A stretch of DNA of 43,889 bases. Source: a virus. The notes below the pieces were generated by a model. It had not been told where the DNA came from and did not search any database. It saw only the letters and a list, made by a program, of their open reading frames with translations. The translations under genes and the position numbers were made by a program. This document shows, piece by piece, positions 16,837-25,594 of the stretch. Each line of letters begins with the position of its first letter. The stretch's first letter is position 1. The stretch lies in the IMG/VR virus record IMGVR_UViG_3300036799_000028, positions 1 to 43,889 of that record; one strand, written 5' to 3'.

Positions 16837-19557
16837 ATGCCACCCTGGGACATCTTCAACCAGCAGCCCGATACGTCGACCACCACTGCTGCGCCGGCCA
16901 AGGCGGGTCCGACGGCGGCCCAGGCTGCGGCGCGCGACGCGATCGCGCAGCAGGCAGCTGCCCAGATGAAGACCAGCATGGTCGGCTCGTCCTATGACGT
17001 GCCAGCTGGCATCGACTCCAGCGGCCAGATCACGCCGGCTGTCACGCGCTACACGTTCGAGAACGGCGCCACGCTCGAACTCGAATCGGCGACCGGCCAG
17101 ACCGTCAAGGCGACACCGCCGACCAAGCAAACGACCGCCCAGACCACGTGGACGAACCTCCAGAAGAGTCCCGACCCGGCGCACCCAGGCCAGGAGATCT
17201 GGGTCGGCACTGATCCAGCTGACGGCCAGTTCAAGCCGGTGCCGAACATGCCGTCGGTGCCGAACACGACGAGCGCCGTCTACGGTCAGCACCCGCCGAT
17301 CGAGAACAAGGCTGACGGCACGACGTGGACGTGGGACGAGAACAAGGCCGGTGGCCCTGGCTACTCACCGTCGGGCGTACCAGGCAGTCCGTCGATCGCC
17401 GCCGACACCCAGGCGCAGGCTCGGGCAACGATCAACAAGACGCTCAGCGACGCCGGCTACACGTGGGAGCAGCAGCAGGCGCTCATGCTGACGACGCCTG
17501 CCAATATCACCAAGGTTCTGGCAGACGCGGGCCTGTCCTCGGCCAACGCCCAGACCGCCGTCGTCAACGCCAACATCGCCCAGGCTAAGGCCGGTCCCGA
17601 GATCGGCCAGATCCAGGGCCAGGCGAACCAGGCAAACGCGACCGCGCTCAACCAGCAAGCCACTGCGCTCGCGACCCAGGCCAACATCCCCTTCGACCAG
17701 GCGTTCAAGCTGGCCCAGGCCGGCGCCCAGAACGCAACCACCGCCGAGGCGCTCCAGAAGATGGGCCAGCCGACCCAGCTTCAGGGCAACATCACCCAGC
17801 CGACGATCCAGTACACGCTACCCAACGGTCAGGTCGTCACCACCCAGAACCCGAACTACCAGCCGACCGATCCGGGCAAGATGGTCGCCCAGCTGAACCT
17901 GCAAGCCAGCCAGATGCGCGACCAGCTGAACCAGCAGGTCGCCGACGGCAAGATCAGCGCCGATGCCGCCACCAGCCAGTTCAAGGACTGGTACGGCCAG
18001 ACCATCCAGCCCCAGGCGGCGTCGGTACAGAATGCCCAGCTGGCTCAGGCGCAGTTGCTCCAGCAGGGCCAGGCGAACATCGCGAGCACGCTGGCTACGA
18101 CCGCCGGCAACACCCTGACCACCGCCGACACGATCGGCAAAAACGCCGCCGACATCGCGCTGCGGACGATGCCCTATCAGGTCGGGCCGGGCTTCGATAA
18201 GGCGTTCAACCAGCTGATGCAGGGCTACGCGGGCGCGGCCAAGGGTGTGGCGCCAGCGCCGATCGACTGGTCGAGTGCCCTGGTCACGCACGGTCCCAGT
18301 CCGAGCGATATCGGCGCCCAGGCGACGAACCAGGCACTGGCGCGGCTCGGTCCGCAGGCGGGCGGCCCGCCGGGTGGCATGCCACCCCCACCGCCTGGCT
18401 ACAGCCCGCTGGCCCCGTACACGCCACCGGGTGGCCAGCCAGGTCGGCCGGATGCCGATGCGCGGTTCACTCAGCAGGGCCAGGGTGCTCCGCAGGGCCA
18501 GGGTGGCTGGACGCCGGCGGCGATGGGTTCAAACCTCGTGCCGACGGCGCAGCTGGCGACGGCTGGCCTGACCAACCCTGGTGGTGGTGGTGCCGGTGGG
18601 ATCGCCAGCACGCCGATGGTCTTCCAGGGTGGTCGCATGGTGCCTGCACCGGCCAGCCAGGGTGGGCCACCGGTGCCGTTTGCGAGTCCAGACTCGCAGA
18701 TGATGCGGGACTTCAGGCAGGCCATGGGCGGTGGGGCGGCGCCAGGCAGCGGTTCGATGGCCAACGCCAACGCACCCTTCTCGGGTCCGGGTGTCCCAGG
18801 CCAGGGTTCGGCCATCAACCAGGGTGGAGCGCCCATGGTCGGCGGCCTGGACGCGATCTTCAACCCAGGCGTTGCCACCCAGAACCTGGGCGCGGGTGCG
18901 CCGCCCACGAACTGGGGCCAGATCGGCATGGGCACGCCGCAGCTGCCAGCTGGTCCGAGCCAGCCAGTGATGCCGTCCCTGCCGACGCAACCGACCGCCC
19001 AGTTCAACCCGATGGCGCTCACCCCGCCGTCCGCCGTCCCCCCGCAGAAGCCGCTGACGTTCGATCCCGCCTCGGTCTACCAGAACAACCCGTACGTCTT
19101 CGGCCAAGGCGGCGCGCAGCCCCTGGGCGCCGGCGCCGGTGGTCCGCAGCCGCCAGCTGGCATCAACGCCCAGGGCGGGACGACCCAGCCGGTGGGCGCC
19201 ATGGCTGGAGGTGGGCTGAGCCTGGCCGACATGGGCGTTGACCCGAGCGGTGGTGCGCTCAAGCTGCCCATGACCCAGGGCAGTCAACCGCCGGTCAATA
19301 CCTGGCCAGGCGCGGTGCCCATGACCCAGGGCAGCCAGCCACCCGTAAACACCTGGGCGGGCACGCCGCCTGGCCCAGGCAGCCAGCCGCCCTACAACCC
19401 GTGGCAGGGCACGCCCATGCCGGCCTACCAGCCAGCTGGGCCGCCCATGCCAGCGACGCCCGGCGCGATCGCCTACGGAGCAGCGCCATCGCAGTGGGGT
19501 CCACCCGGCAGCTGGGGCCCACCCGGCAGCTGGGGCCCGCCCGGCAGCTGGCGCTAG
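16837..19557 (+). CDS. Low-complexity Pro/Gln/Ala virion protein with C-terminal tandem repeats
   Basis: A 906-aa protein with ribosome site AGGAGC about 6 nt before ATG 16837. Residues 1-470 are Ala/Gln/Thr-rich and probably helical. Residues 500-906 are Pro/Gly-rich and likely disordered, ending in repeats: PMTQGSQPPVNTW twice and then three WGPPGS units encoded by 18-nt tandem repeats at 19495-19548. No family is recognised. It sits between the giant internal protein and the scaffold, so it is probably a head-internal or tail accessory protein. The repeats are prone to copy-number change by slippage. Confidence 0.7.
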   Translation: MPPWDIFNQQPDTSTTTAAPAKAGPTAAQAAARDAIAQQAAAQMKTSMVGSSYDVPAGIDSSGQITPAVTRYTFENGATLELESATGQTVKATPPTKQTTAQTTWTNLQKSPDPAHPGQEIWVGTDPADGQFKPVPNMPSVPNTTSAVYGQHPPIENKADGTTWTWDENKAGGPGYSPSGVPGSPSIAADTQAQARATINKTLSDAGYTWEQQQALMLTTPANITKVLADAGLSSANAQTAVVNANIAQAKAGPEIGQIQGQANQANATALNQQATALATQANIPFDQAFKLAQAGAQNATTAEALQKMGQPTQLQGNITQPTIQYTLPNGQVVTTQNPNYQPTDPGKMVAQLNLQASQMRDQLNQQVADGKISADAATSQFKDWYGQTIQPQAASVQNAQLAQAQLLQQGQANIASTLATTAGNTLTTADTIGKNAADIALRTMPYQVGPGFDKAFNQLMQGYAGAAKGVAPAPIDWSSALVTHGPSPSDIGAQATNQALARLGPQAGGPPGGMPPPPPGYSPLAPYTPPGGQPGRPDADARFTQQGQGAPQGQGGWTPAAMGSNLVPTAQLATAGLTNPGGGGAGGIASTPMVFQGGRMVPAPASQGGPPVPFASPDSQMMRDFRQAMGGGAAPGSGSMANANAPFSGPGVPGQGSAINQGGAPMVGGLDAIFNPGVATQNLGAGAPPTNWGQIGMGTPQLPAGPSQPVMPSLPTQPTAQFNPMALTPPSAVPPQKPLTFDPASVYQNNPYVFGQGGAQPLGAGAGGPQPPAGINAQGGTTQPVGAMAGGGLSLADMGVDPSGGALKLPMTQGSQPPVNTWPGAVPMTQGSQPPVNTWAGTPPGPGSQPPYNPWQGTPMPAYQPAGPPMPATPGAIAYGAAPSQWGPPGSWGPPGSWGPPGSWR

Positions 19558-19585
19558 TTGACGCCAAGGAAGGAAAAGCTCGAAG

Positions 19586-20323
19586 ATGGCCGACGAACAA
19601 AACAATCTTTCTGCCGCGCCAGGCCCGGCCGATGCCGCTCCCGCGACACCGCCTTCGGAACCAGCCGCTGCGGAGTCTGAAGACCGCTCATGGTGGCACC
19701 GCCTGCTCCGCAGGCCGGACCCCAACGTGGGCGCTCAGGATTCGGAAGCTGGTACGGAAGCCTCCTCGCGAGACTCGTCACAACCGCTCAACCTGACCGA
19801 GGAAGATTTAGAGCGTCGTATCCAGGCCGAGACGGACCGCCGCGAGGCGCGCCGTCAGCAGGCATCTGCGGCCGAAGCCAGGCGCAAGCTGCGCGACACG
19901 AACCCGTTCGAGTACGCCCAGCAGGAGCGTGAGCAGGAACAGCAACTGGTGCAGGGCCAGCAGTTCAACCAGCTGCTGGGAAGCGTGGGCCTGCACCATG
20001 ACCGCGCGGTCATCGACCCGATCGTGATGTCGCTCGACGACAAAGAGCGCGATCGGATCATGGCACTGCCGAACGCGGGTGTCGGACTGGACGGGCGCAA
20101 GCTAGTTGTCACCGAGACGCTCAAGGCGCTCGAAAAGAAGTGGAAGGCCGAGGGTGCTGCCCAGGCCGAGGCCAGGCTCCGCAAGAACCCCGCCTTCCGC
20201 AAGCAAGTCTTCACCGAGCAGCGCGGCACGATCACTGAACCTGAGCTTCTCCCCTCCTCGGGCAGCGTCGAGGGTGGAAGCGATGTATCCACCCTCCTGC
20301 GCCGAGCGATCGGACGCGGGTAA
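19586..20323 (+). CDS. Capsid scaffolding protein
   Basis: A 245-aa highly charged helical protein directly before the major capsid gene, the standard place for scaffold. The N-terminus (1-65) is acidic and disordered with a WWHRLL patch. Residues 70-125 form a Glu/Arg/Gln-rich coiled-coil-like stretch (EEDLERRIQAETDRREARR). The C-terminal part has Lys/Arg helices, a typical capsid-binding end. It would guide procapsid assembly and then leave. ATG 19586 has AAGGAAGGAAAAG upstream. No protease gene is apparent nearby, so exit would be without cleavage, or by a protease I cannot recognise. Confidence 0.75.
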   Translation: MADEQNNLSAAPGPADAAPATPPSEPAAAESEDRSWWHRLLRRPDPNVGAQDSEAGTEASSRDSSQPLNLTEEDLERRIQAETDRREARRQQASAAEARRKLRDTNPFEYAQQEREQEQQLVQGQQFNQLLGSVGLHHDRAVIDPIVMSLDDKERDRIMALPNAGVGLDGRKLVVTETLKALEKKWKAEGAAQAEARLRKNPAFRKQVFTEQRGTITEPELLPSSGSVEGGSDVSTLLRRAIGRG

Positions 20324-20351
20324 GCCCGCACCTCCCCCCGACCCGCATAAG

Positions 20352-20370
20352 GGGGCCAATGCAAGGCCCC
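20352..20370 (+). promoter_or_regulatory. Hairpin just upstream of the major capsid start
   Basis: GGGGCC (20352-20357) pairs with GGCCCC (20365-20370) around a 7-nt loop, ending 4 nt before the TTG start. The purine run AAGGGGG (20349-20355) that could serve as ribosome site is about 20 nt from the TTG in linear sequence but is brought close when the stem forms. It may tune capsid translation. Confidence 0.45.
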
Positions 20371-20374
20371 TCCG

Positions 20375-21385
20375 TTGCCATACAACTCGATTACCGCCCG
20401 AACCGCGTCGCTGCCGTCGGCGACGCCGCTCATCCCCGAGGACGTGCAGCACGAAATCGTGCAGTCCGTCGAGGTGAAGAGCGCGGCTATGCAGCTGATG
20501 CCCCACGTGACGATGAAAAGGGCGCAGCAAAGAATCCCCGTCCTGGCCCAGCTTCCGGTGGCCTACTGGATCACCGGCGCCACCCTGGACGCGCGCGACA
20601 TCGGCATCAAGCAAACCACCAACCTGGCCTGGGACAACGTCTACCTGAACGCCGAAGAGATGGCGGTGCTGGTGCCGATCGCCCAGAACCTGCTCGACGA
20701 CATGGACTACGACTTCTGGAGCGAGGTCAAGCCCAAGGTCACCGAGGCGTTCGCGGTCGCGCTCGACGACGCGATTTTCTTCGGCACCAACGCCCCGACC
20801 ACCTGGCCGACGGCGATCGTGCCGGCCACCGCCGCAGCTGGCAATCAGGTGGTCGTCGGCACCAACACGCCCGACTTCCTACAGGACGTGTCCGCTGGCA
20901 TGGGCACGGTAGAGGCTGACGGGTTTGATGTCTCAGGCTTCTGGGCTCGTCGTCAGGTCAAGGCTGCCCTCCGCAAGCTCAGAACGACGACCAACGCCTT
21001 TCTCATGTACGGCGATGACCAGGGGCCGCAGGGCGCGCCGAACATCGGCACCCTGTTCGGCGAGCCGATCGTCTTCTCGAACGCGGGCCTGTCGAGCTTC
21101 AACACGGGCGCGACTGGCTTCAGCCTGATCGGCGGTCAGTGGGACCAGTCCATGCTGGCGATCCGCGAGGACATCAGCATGCAGATGTTCGATCAGGGCG
21201 TGATCACCGACAACACCGGCGCCGTGATCTACAACCTGATCCAGCAGGACATGGTGGTGCTGCGGGTAATCGCCCGCTTCGCCTGGGCGGTGCCGAACCC
21301 GATCAACCGCCAGCAGGCGACCAAGGCGTCGCGCTACCCGTTCTTCTCGTTGCAGCAGAAGGCGGCCACTGGCGGCGAGGGCTAG
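20375..21385 (+). CDS. Major capsid protein, HK97-type fold
   Basis: A 336-aa coat protein. The N-terminal LIPEDVQHEIVQSVEVKSA, the VAYWITGA/LAWDNVYLNAEEMAVLVPI stretch of the E-loop and spine helix, the VALDDAIFFG helix end and the LIGGQWDQSMLAIREDI..VVLRVIARFAWAV C-terminus are the usual order in HK97-like coat proteins of the phage_capsid type. Several hundred copies form the shell. The start is a TTG at 20375, which gives the MPYNSITART beginning expected for this group; no ATG or GTG fits. TTG is a weak start for the most abundant virion protein, so the hairpin upstream may matter. Confidence 0.9.
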   Translation: MPYNSITARTASLPSATPLIPEDVQHEIVQSVEVKSAAMQLMPHVTMKRAQQRIPVLAQLPVAYWITGATLDARDIGIKQTTNLAWDNVYLNAEEMAVLVPIAQNLLDDMDYDFWSEVKPKVTEAFAVALDDAIFFGTNAPTTWPTAIVPATAAAGNQVVVGTNTPDFLQDVSAGMGTVEADGFDVSGFWARRQVKAALRKLRTTTNAFLMYGDDQGPQGAPNIGTLFGEPIVFSNAGLSSFNTGATGFSLIGGQWDQSMLAIREDISMQMFDQGVITDNTGAVIYNLIQQDMVVLRVIARFAWAVPNPINRQQATKASRYPFFSLQQKAATGGEG

Positions 21386-21387
21386 TC

Positions 21388-21987
21388 GTGGCCGAGGATC
21401 CCCAGGTCGAGCCGCAGGCGCTACCTGCGGCGATCCAGATCCTGGCGCCGGTCAGCTACAACGGCATCCCGTACGCGGCGGGTCGGGTGATCGCGCCACC
21501 CGACCAGGCCACGTACACCGAGTGGCGGCAGAGCGGCAAGGCAGGCGAGACCAGCCTGGCGGCCGACGCTCAGGTGCTCAACCAGGGCACGGCCGTGGGC
21601 AGCTTCACCGCACCCTGGAGCGATTCGAGTGGCCGCCTGTACCCGAGGGGGCTGCCGGCCACGATCACCGCTGGCGACGCCGCCGTGGCCAAGCGCGAAG
21701 GCAAAGTCGACTCGGCCACGCTCTCGGCGCCGGCGCTCACGGCCGTGTCCGCGACCGGCGGCGTAGCTAGCTTCACCGTGAACTGGACCTCCGACCAGTA
21801 TGCCAGCGCCCAGATCCAGTTCGGCCCGACCACCGGCTACGGCACGACCGTGACCGCGCCGGTCGCCAGGGGGCCGCAGACCTACGTCGTCGGGCCGGCG
21901 AGCGCGGGCACGGTCCACTACCGCGTCGTGCTGACCAGCGTCTGGGGCACGACCACCGGCACGGACCTGACCGTGGTGGTGACGTAG
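21388..21987 (+). CDS. Ig/fibronectin-III-like capsid or tail accessory protein
   Basis: A 199-aa protein starting at GTG 21388 (GAGGG just upstream), two bases after the capsid stop. The last 90 residues (ALTAVSATGGVASFTVNW...QIQFGPTTGYG...VHYRVVLTS) look like one fibronectin-III/Ig-type beta-sandwich. The first 110 residues have beta strands ending in a LYPRGLPATITAGD motif. Ig-like domains on phage heads and tails often bind cell-surface sugars weakly and help capsid or tail decoration. Here, position right after the coat gene favours decoration. The exact role is inferred. Confidence 0.65.
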   Translation: MAEDPQVEPQALPAAIQILAPVSYNGIPYAAGRVIAPPDQATYTEWRQSGKAGETSLAADAQVLNQGTAVGSFTAPWSDSSGRLYPRGLPATITAGDAAVAKREGKVDSATLSAPALTAVSATGGVASFTVNWTSDQYASAQIQFGPTTGYGTTVTAPVARGPQTYVVGPASAGTVHYRVVLTSVWGTTTGTDLTVVVT

Positions 21988-22146
21988 GTGCCGCCCTACA
22001 AACGGCCTGTCAGTCGCGCCCAGGCGCGGCTGTTCGGGGCAGCTGCCGGCGGGAACATCCCTGGCTTCTCGCCGGCGGAAGCCCGCAACAAGCTACGCGG
22101 GACCAAGGAGTCGAAACTCCCCGCCCGCAAGAAGAGGAAGAAGTAA
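21988..22146 (+). CDS. Small basic protein, 52 aa
   Basis: GTG 21988 follows the previous TAG with no gap, and the TAA ends one base before the next ATG. The product starts MPPYKRPVSRAQARLFGA, then AGG...PAEARNKLRGTKESKLP and a Lys/Arg end. I have seen this AQARLFGA..EARxKLRGTK pattern in small conserved phage and prophage proteins whose function is unknown. The strong positive charge suggests contact with DNA or an acidic partner. Confidence 0.65.
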   Translation: MPPYKRPVSRAQARLFGAAAGGNIPGFSPAEARNKLRGTKESKLPARKKRKK

Positions 22147-22416
22147 ATGCCCAGGTCAATCCTGATTGCACCGTGGTCCGACAAGGACGGCAAGCCGCAC
22201 GCAGCTGGCGAGGAGGTCGACCTGTCCGACGAGGAGTACCAGGCGCTGCGCTTGGACGGGAAGGTCGCCAACGTCGACCAGCCCTATCAGGGTGAGCCTG
22301 GCCACTATGGCGATCGTACGACCCGCCCAGCTGGGGCCGAGGATCCCAGCGTCCCGACGCCCGAGCCGCCCGAGCCGCCCAGGCAACAGCAGCAGCAGGC
22401 GCCCAAGAAACGCTGA
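22147..22416 (+). CDS. Small head-tail region protein, 89 aa
   Basis: An ATG immediately after the previous stop and a TGATG overlap with the next gene. Residues 1-50 form a short globular unit (ILIAPWSDKDGKPHAAGEEVDLSDEEYQALRLDGKV), which is a compact beta/helix shape often found in small phage head proteins. The rest is Pro/Gln-rich and likely disordered. The role is unknown, probably a connector or head accessory. Confidence 0.65.
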   Translation: MPRSILIAPWSDKDGKPHAAGEEVDLSDEEYQALRLDGKVANVDQPYQGEPGHYGDRTTRPAGAEDPSVPTPEPPEPPRQQQQQAPKKR

Positions 22417-23366
22417 TGCCCACGCTGGCCGCGATCGAGCAGGAGGTGGCGCGGCGCGTCGGCCCGTACAAGATCCTGACCGCCGACGCGACCACGCCCA
22501 CGATCAGCACGACCACCTTCGGGGTGATGCCGTACATGCAGTCCAGCCTGGCGCTGGATGAGTTCTCGGGCCTGTACGCGCTCCGTAGAGGCGTCCACGC
22601 CGATGGCAGTGCGGTCGCCACCCTCAACCCGCTCGATCGCACGCGGCGTGTGCTGTCGGTAGACTCCAGCAAGGGGGTGTTCGAGGTCGATCGCCCCTGG
22701 CAGAACCCGCTCGATCCCGTCGAGGTGGTCGAGTTCCATCATCTGGATCCCGAGCAGGAGCTTCGGCCAGCAGTGCTGGCGGGTCTCCGGCGCTGCACCG
22801 CCGAAGATCGCTTCCTGCTCGGGCCTGGCTTTGTGTACGAGGCGGATCTGACCGCCGCCGTACCCTGGTTGACCACACCGAATCAGGTCCGCCTCTGCCA
22901 GGCTGGGCCGAACCCAGGCGGCTGGCCAGGCGTCTGGGGCGGCATGATCGACCTGCCCTTCGAGACGTTCATGGAGTGCGGCCACGTCTGGCTGAGGATC
23001 GCGAATGGCGACATGAGTCCCTACTACGGGGGCCTGTACATCACTGCGCTCCACTCTTTCGTCGACCTGGCCGGTGGCTGCCCAGGCGGGGCAATCGAGG
23101 ACGCCGCTAACTTCAGCTGTGATCTCGACTGGGCAGCTGCGATGGGCCATATCGAAGCCTGGCACCTCGGACCAGCCCGTCTCCAGGCAGCTGCTGGCGT
23201 CGGCTGGCAGTCGACCCAGCAGATGGCCGCGAACGAGGCTAGCCGCCAGGCGTGGCTGCACCGACCACCGAGTCGAGACAAGTACGCCTTCGACCGCGTC
23301 GAGATGTGGGGCTTCGGCCAGGGCCGGAACGACGGCTCGACTCGGCCGACGGTGGTCAACAGCTGA
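22416..23366 (+). CDS. Head-tail adaptor-like protein
   Basis: A 316-aa protein in the place where phages keep the proteins that close the portal and join the tail. The N-terminal helix ([16 protein letters not shown]), the beta-rich middle ([15 protein letters not shown].. [18 protein letters not shown]) and the [25 protein letters not shown] helix resemble adaptor or completion proteins that begin with a short helix and test the DNA exit. The C-terminal part has a conserved-looking [20 protein letters not shown] segment. Coupled by TGATG on both sides. The family name is not certain. Confidence 0.55.
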   Translation: MPTLAAIEQEVARRVGPYKILTADATTPTISTTTFGVMPYMQSSLALDEFSGLYALRRGVHADGSAVATLNPLDRTRRVLSVDSSKGVFEVDRPWQNPLDPVEVVEFHHLDPEQELRPAVLAGLRRCTAEDRFLLGPGFVYEADLTAAVPWLTTPNQVRLCQAGPNPGGWPGVWGGMIDLPFETFMECGHVWLRIANGDMSPYYGGLYITALHSFVDLAGGCPGGAIEDAANFSCDLDWAAAMGHIEAWHLGPARLQAAAGVGWQSTQQMAANEASRQAWLHRPPSRDKYAFDRVEMWGFGQGRNDGSTRPTVVNS

Positions 23367-25309
23367 TGCCCCCGACCGCGCCGATCATCACCGGGTCGGT
23401 GCCGTCGGCGCCGCTGGTTTCCCCGCCGCCGCCCGTCATCCCCTGCCCTAACAGCGAGGGCCCGCCTGGGCCGCCTGGCCCGACAGGCCCTTCCGGTCCC
23501 CAGGGCCCAGGGGGCGTCCAGGGGGCCCCAGGAGCCGCAGGAGCCACTGGGGGACCGGGACCAGCTGGTCCGACAGGGCCGACGGGAGACACGGGCCAGA
23601 GCGGCCCTGGTGGCCCTACAGGGCCTACTGGACCGATGGGACCAGCTGGGCCGACCGGTCCCCAGGGTACGAGCATCACTATCAAGGGTTCGGTCCCGAG
23701 CTACGCCAACCTGCCGACGGCGGGCAACACCAACGGCGACGGCTGGATCACCAGCGACACCGGCCACCTCTGGCTGTACAGCGACGGCGTCTGGACCGAC
23801 GCCGGCCCGTTCCAGGGACCGCCTGGACCCCAGGGTCCGCAGGGTATCCAGGGGAACACGGGCGCGACTGGCACCACGGGCAGCACCGGTGCCCAGGGTC
23901 CGATCGGCAATACTGGTCCGACCGGTCCGCAGGGTCCGATCGGCAACACCGGCCCCCAGGGGGCGACTGGTCCGCAGGGTACGACCGGCGCCACTGGTGC
24001 AGCTGGCCCAGGCGTGCCCGCCGGTGGCGCCACCGGCACCGTGCTGACCAAGAACAGCGCCACCGACTTCGCCACGATCTGGCAGACGCCGTTCAGCCAG
24101 GCTGCCGCCGACGCGCGCTACCTGCAACTGGGCGGCGGGTCGCTGAGCGGCGGGTTGACGTTCTCCCCCGACAACACGATCGACATCGGCGGGAGCCCGA
24201 CCACGCTCCGTCCGCGCACGCTCTACGCGGGCACCGACGTGAGCGTGGGACGGATGGTGCTGCTCAACTCGACGCAGCCGATCCGCTGGAACAACGACGC
24301 CGGTCACCAGATCTCGGACTTCCCCGCCTCGAACTACATGGAGTTCAAGGAGTGGCAGGGCGAGGTGCATTTCGCGCGTGCGGACACGGGCGGCGTGGCG
24401 CGCATTCGCGGCATTGGCTCCGCTTCGGACTTCCTGCTCGAAACTGCCGGCGGCTCGCTCTTCATCGGGTCATCGGGCGTGCCCCAGATTAGCTCGAACG
24501 CCTTCTACGACGGCACCAACTGGCAGCGGTACTCGACTGGCAGCCCGAGCGCGATGACGTACATCCAGAACAACGCTGGTGTTGCATTCGGGATTCGCTA
24601 CGTCGCCGCCGGCTCAGGAGCGATCAGTTGGGGAGCCGACATTTTCCAGATCAACGGGGTCGGTGAGCACCTCATCCCGTTCAGTCACGGCATCAACTGG
24701 GGCACCATCAACGGCCAGAACGTCTATTCGATCTACAACGCGGGCGGGTTCTACTACGGGCTGTTCGATATGTACTACGCGAACGGCGGGAGCGTGCATT
24801 TCCGCGACTCGTCCAACTCCCTGACCGATGTGGTGGGCTGGAACCAGTCGGGCACCATGACGCTCAAGGGCAGTCTCATCGCCCAGGGGGGCACGATCAC
24901 CATTGGCAGCAGCGGGCAGGCCCACATCGACAACTCCGGTGACACGATGTACTGGCACTGCAATAACCTGCATGTCCAGGCGCCGGGTGCCAGCGGCAGC
25001 TACTACAGCGTCTACGCTGCCGCGTTCACCATCTCGTCTGACGAGCGCACCAAGGCCGACATCCAGCCCCTGGCCGATACCGACTGCCTGGCGCGCCTGC
25101 GGAAGTCGGTCGATGTAATCACCTGGCAGCCGGAGTGGAAGGACGGGCGCGACGTGGGCTTCACCGCCCAGGCGATGCGTGAAGCAGTGCCCGAGGTCGT
25201 GAGCGAGAGCGACGGCAGCCTGTTCCTGTCCTACGCCAACCTCGTCGCCATCCTCTGGGGTGCGCTCCGCACCATGGATCAGCGACTTCAGGCACTGGAG
25301 GTCCGATGA
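23366..25309 (+). CDS. Tail fibre with collagen-like repeats and S74 chaperone
   Basis: A 647-aa receptor-binding fibre. Residues 30-110 and 150-220 are Gly-x-Y collagen-like repeats ([19 protein letters not shown]), which trimerise into a rod. A beta-rich central section follows (220-540). The C-terminus is an intramolecular chaperone of the peptidase S74 type: [13 protein letters not shown] with likely nucleophile Ser558 and Lys563, then [15 protein letters not shown] and a coiled-coil end. Family knowledge: the chaperone trimerises the fibre and then cuts itself off before Ser/Asp. ATG 23366 overlaps the previous stop (TGATG); the frame is open upstream to 23252. It would recognise the host surface. 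Confidence 0.85.
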   Translation: MPPTAPIITGSVPSAPLVSPPPPVIPCPNSEGPPGPPGPTGPSGPQGPGGVQGAPGAAGATGGPGPAGPTGPTGDTGQSGPGGPTGPTGPMGPAGPTGPQGTSITIKGSVPSYANLPTAGNTNGDGWITSDTGHLWLYSDGVWTDAGPFQGPPGPQGPQGIQGNTGATGTTGSTGAQGPIGNTGPTGPQGPIGNTGPQGATGPQGTTGATGAAGPGVPAGGATGTVLTKNSATDFATIWQTPFSQAAADARYLQLGGGSLSGGLTFSPDNTIDIGGSPTTLRPRTLYAGTDVSVGRMVLLNSTQPIRWNNDAGHQISDFPASNYMEFKEWQGEVHFARADTGGVARIRGIGSASDFLLETAGGSLFIGSSGVPQISSNAFYDGTNWQRYSTGSPSAMTYIQNNAGVAFGIRYVAAGSGAISWGADIFQINGVGEHLIPFSHGINWGTINGQNVYSIYNAGGFYYGLFDMYYANGGSVHFRDSSNSLTDVVGWNQSGTMTLKGSLIAQGGTITIGSSGQAHIDNSGDTMYWHCNNLHVQAPGASGSYYSVYAAAFTISSDERTKADIQPLADTDCLARLRKSVDVITWQPEWKDGRDVGFTAQAMREAVPEVVSESDGSLFLSYANLVAILWGALRTMDQRLQALEVR

Positions 25310-25590
25310 CACTACCCGACACGACAGCCCCGCCAGACACCATCGGCAGCCAGCCCAAGAACGCCGGCCAGGTCAACGACACGGTCGGCCTCCATCTGCG
25401 CCAGTTCCTGGGTGCCAAGGCGGCGGTCAATCAGGATCAGGACTTCTTCGCCGGCGTTGACCTGAAAGCTGCGCCCTACTACTTCACTCCGGATCAGGAG
25501 ACGCAACTCAAAACCGCCATCTCTCAACTTGACGCCGCGCTCGATGCCATCGACCTGACCTTCGTCAACCGCATCGTGGGCATGTACTGA
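25306..25590 (+). CDS. Small protein between fibre and tail protein
   Basis: A 94-aa protein coupled to the fibre by ATGA. It has a disordered Pro/Thr N-terminus, then [39 protein letters not shown] and a C-terminal helix ([22 protein letters not shown]). This could be a fibre attachment or assembly factor, which is often encoded right after a fibre gene. No domain is recognised. Confidence 0.65.
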   Translation: MTLPDTTAPPDTIGSQPKNAGQVNDTVGLHLRQFLGAKAAVNQDQDFFAGVDLKAAPYYFTPDQETQLKTAISQLDAALDAIDLTFVNRIVGMY

Positions 25591-25594
25591 GCCA

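Noticed and set aside
15457-17292. A 611-codon minus-strand frame
   Set aside because: It crosses the end of the giant gene and the start of the next, with shadow-type Arg/Val composition and no ribosome site.
23460-24010. Repeats that might be a CRISPR array
   Set aside because: The repeats are 9-nt collagen codons in frame, without spacers of constant length.
23024-24370. A 448-codon minus-strand frame opposite the collagen-like repeats
   Set aside because: It is a by-product of the Gly-x-Y coding on the plus strand.
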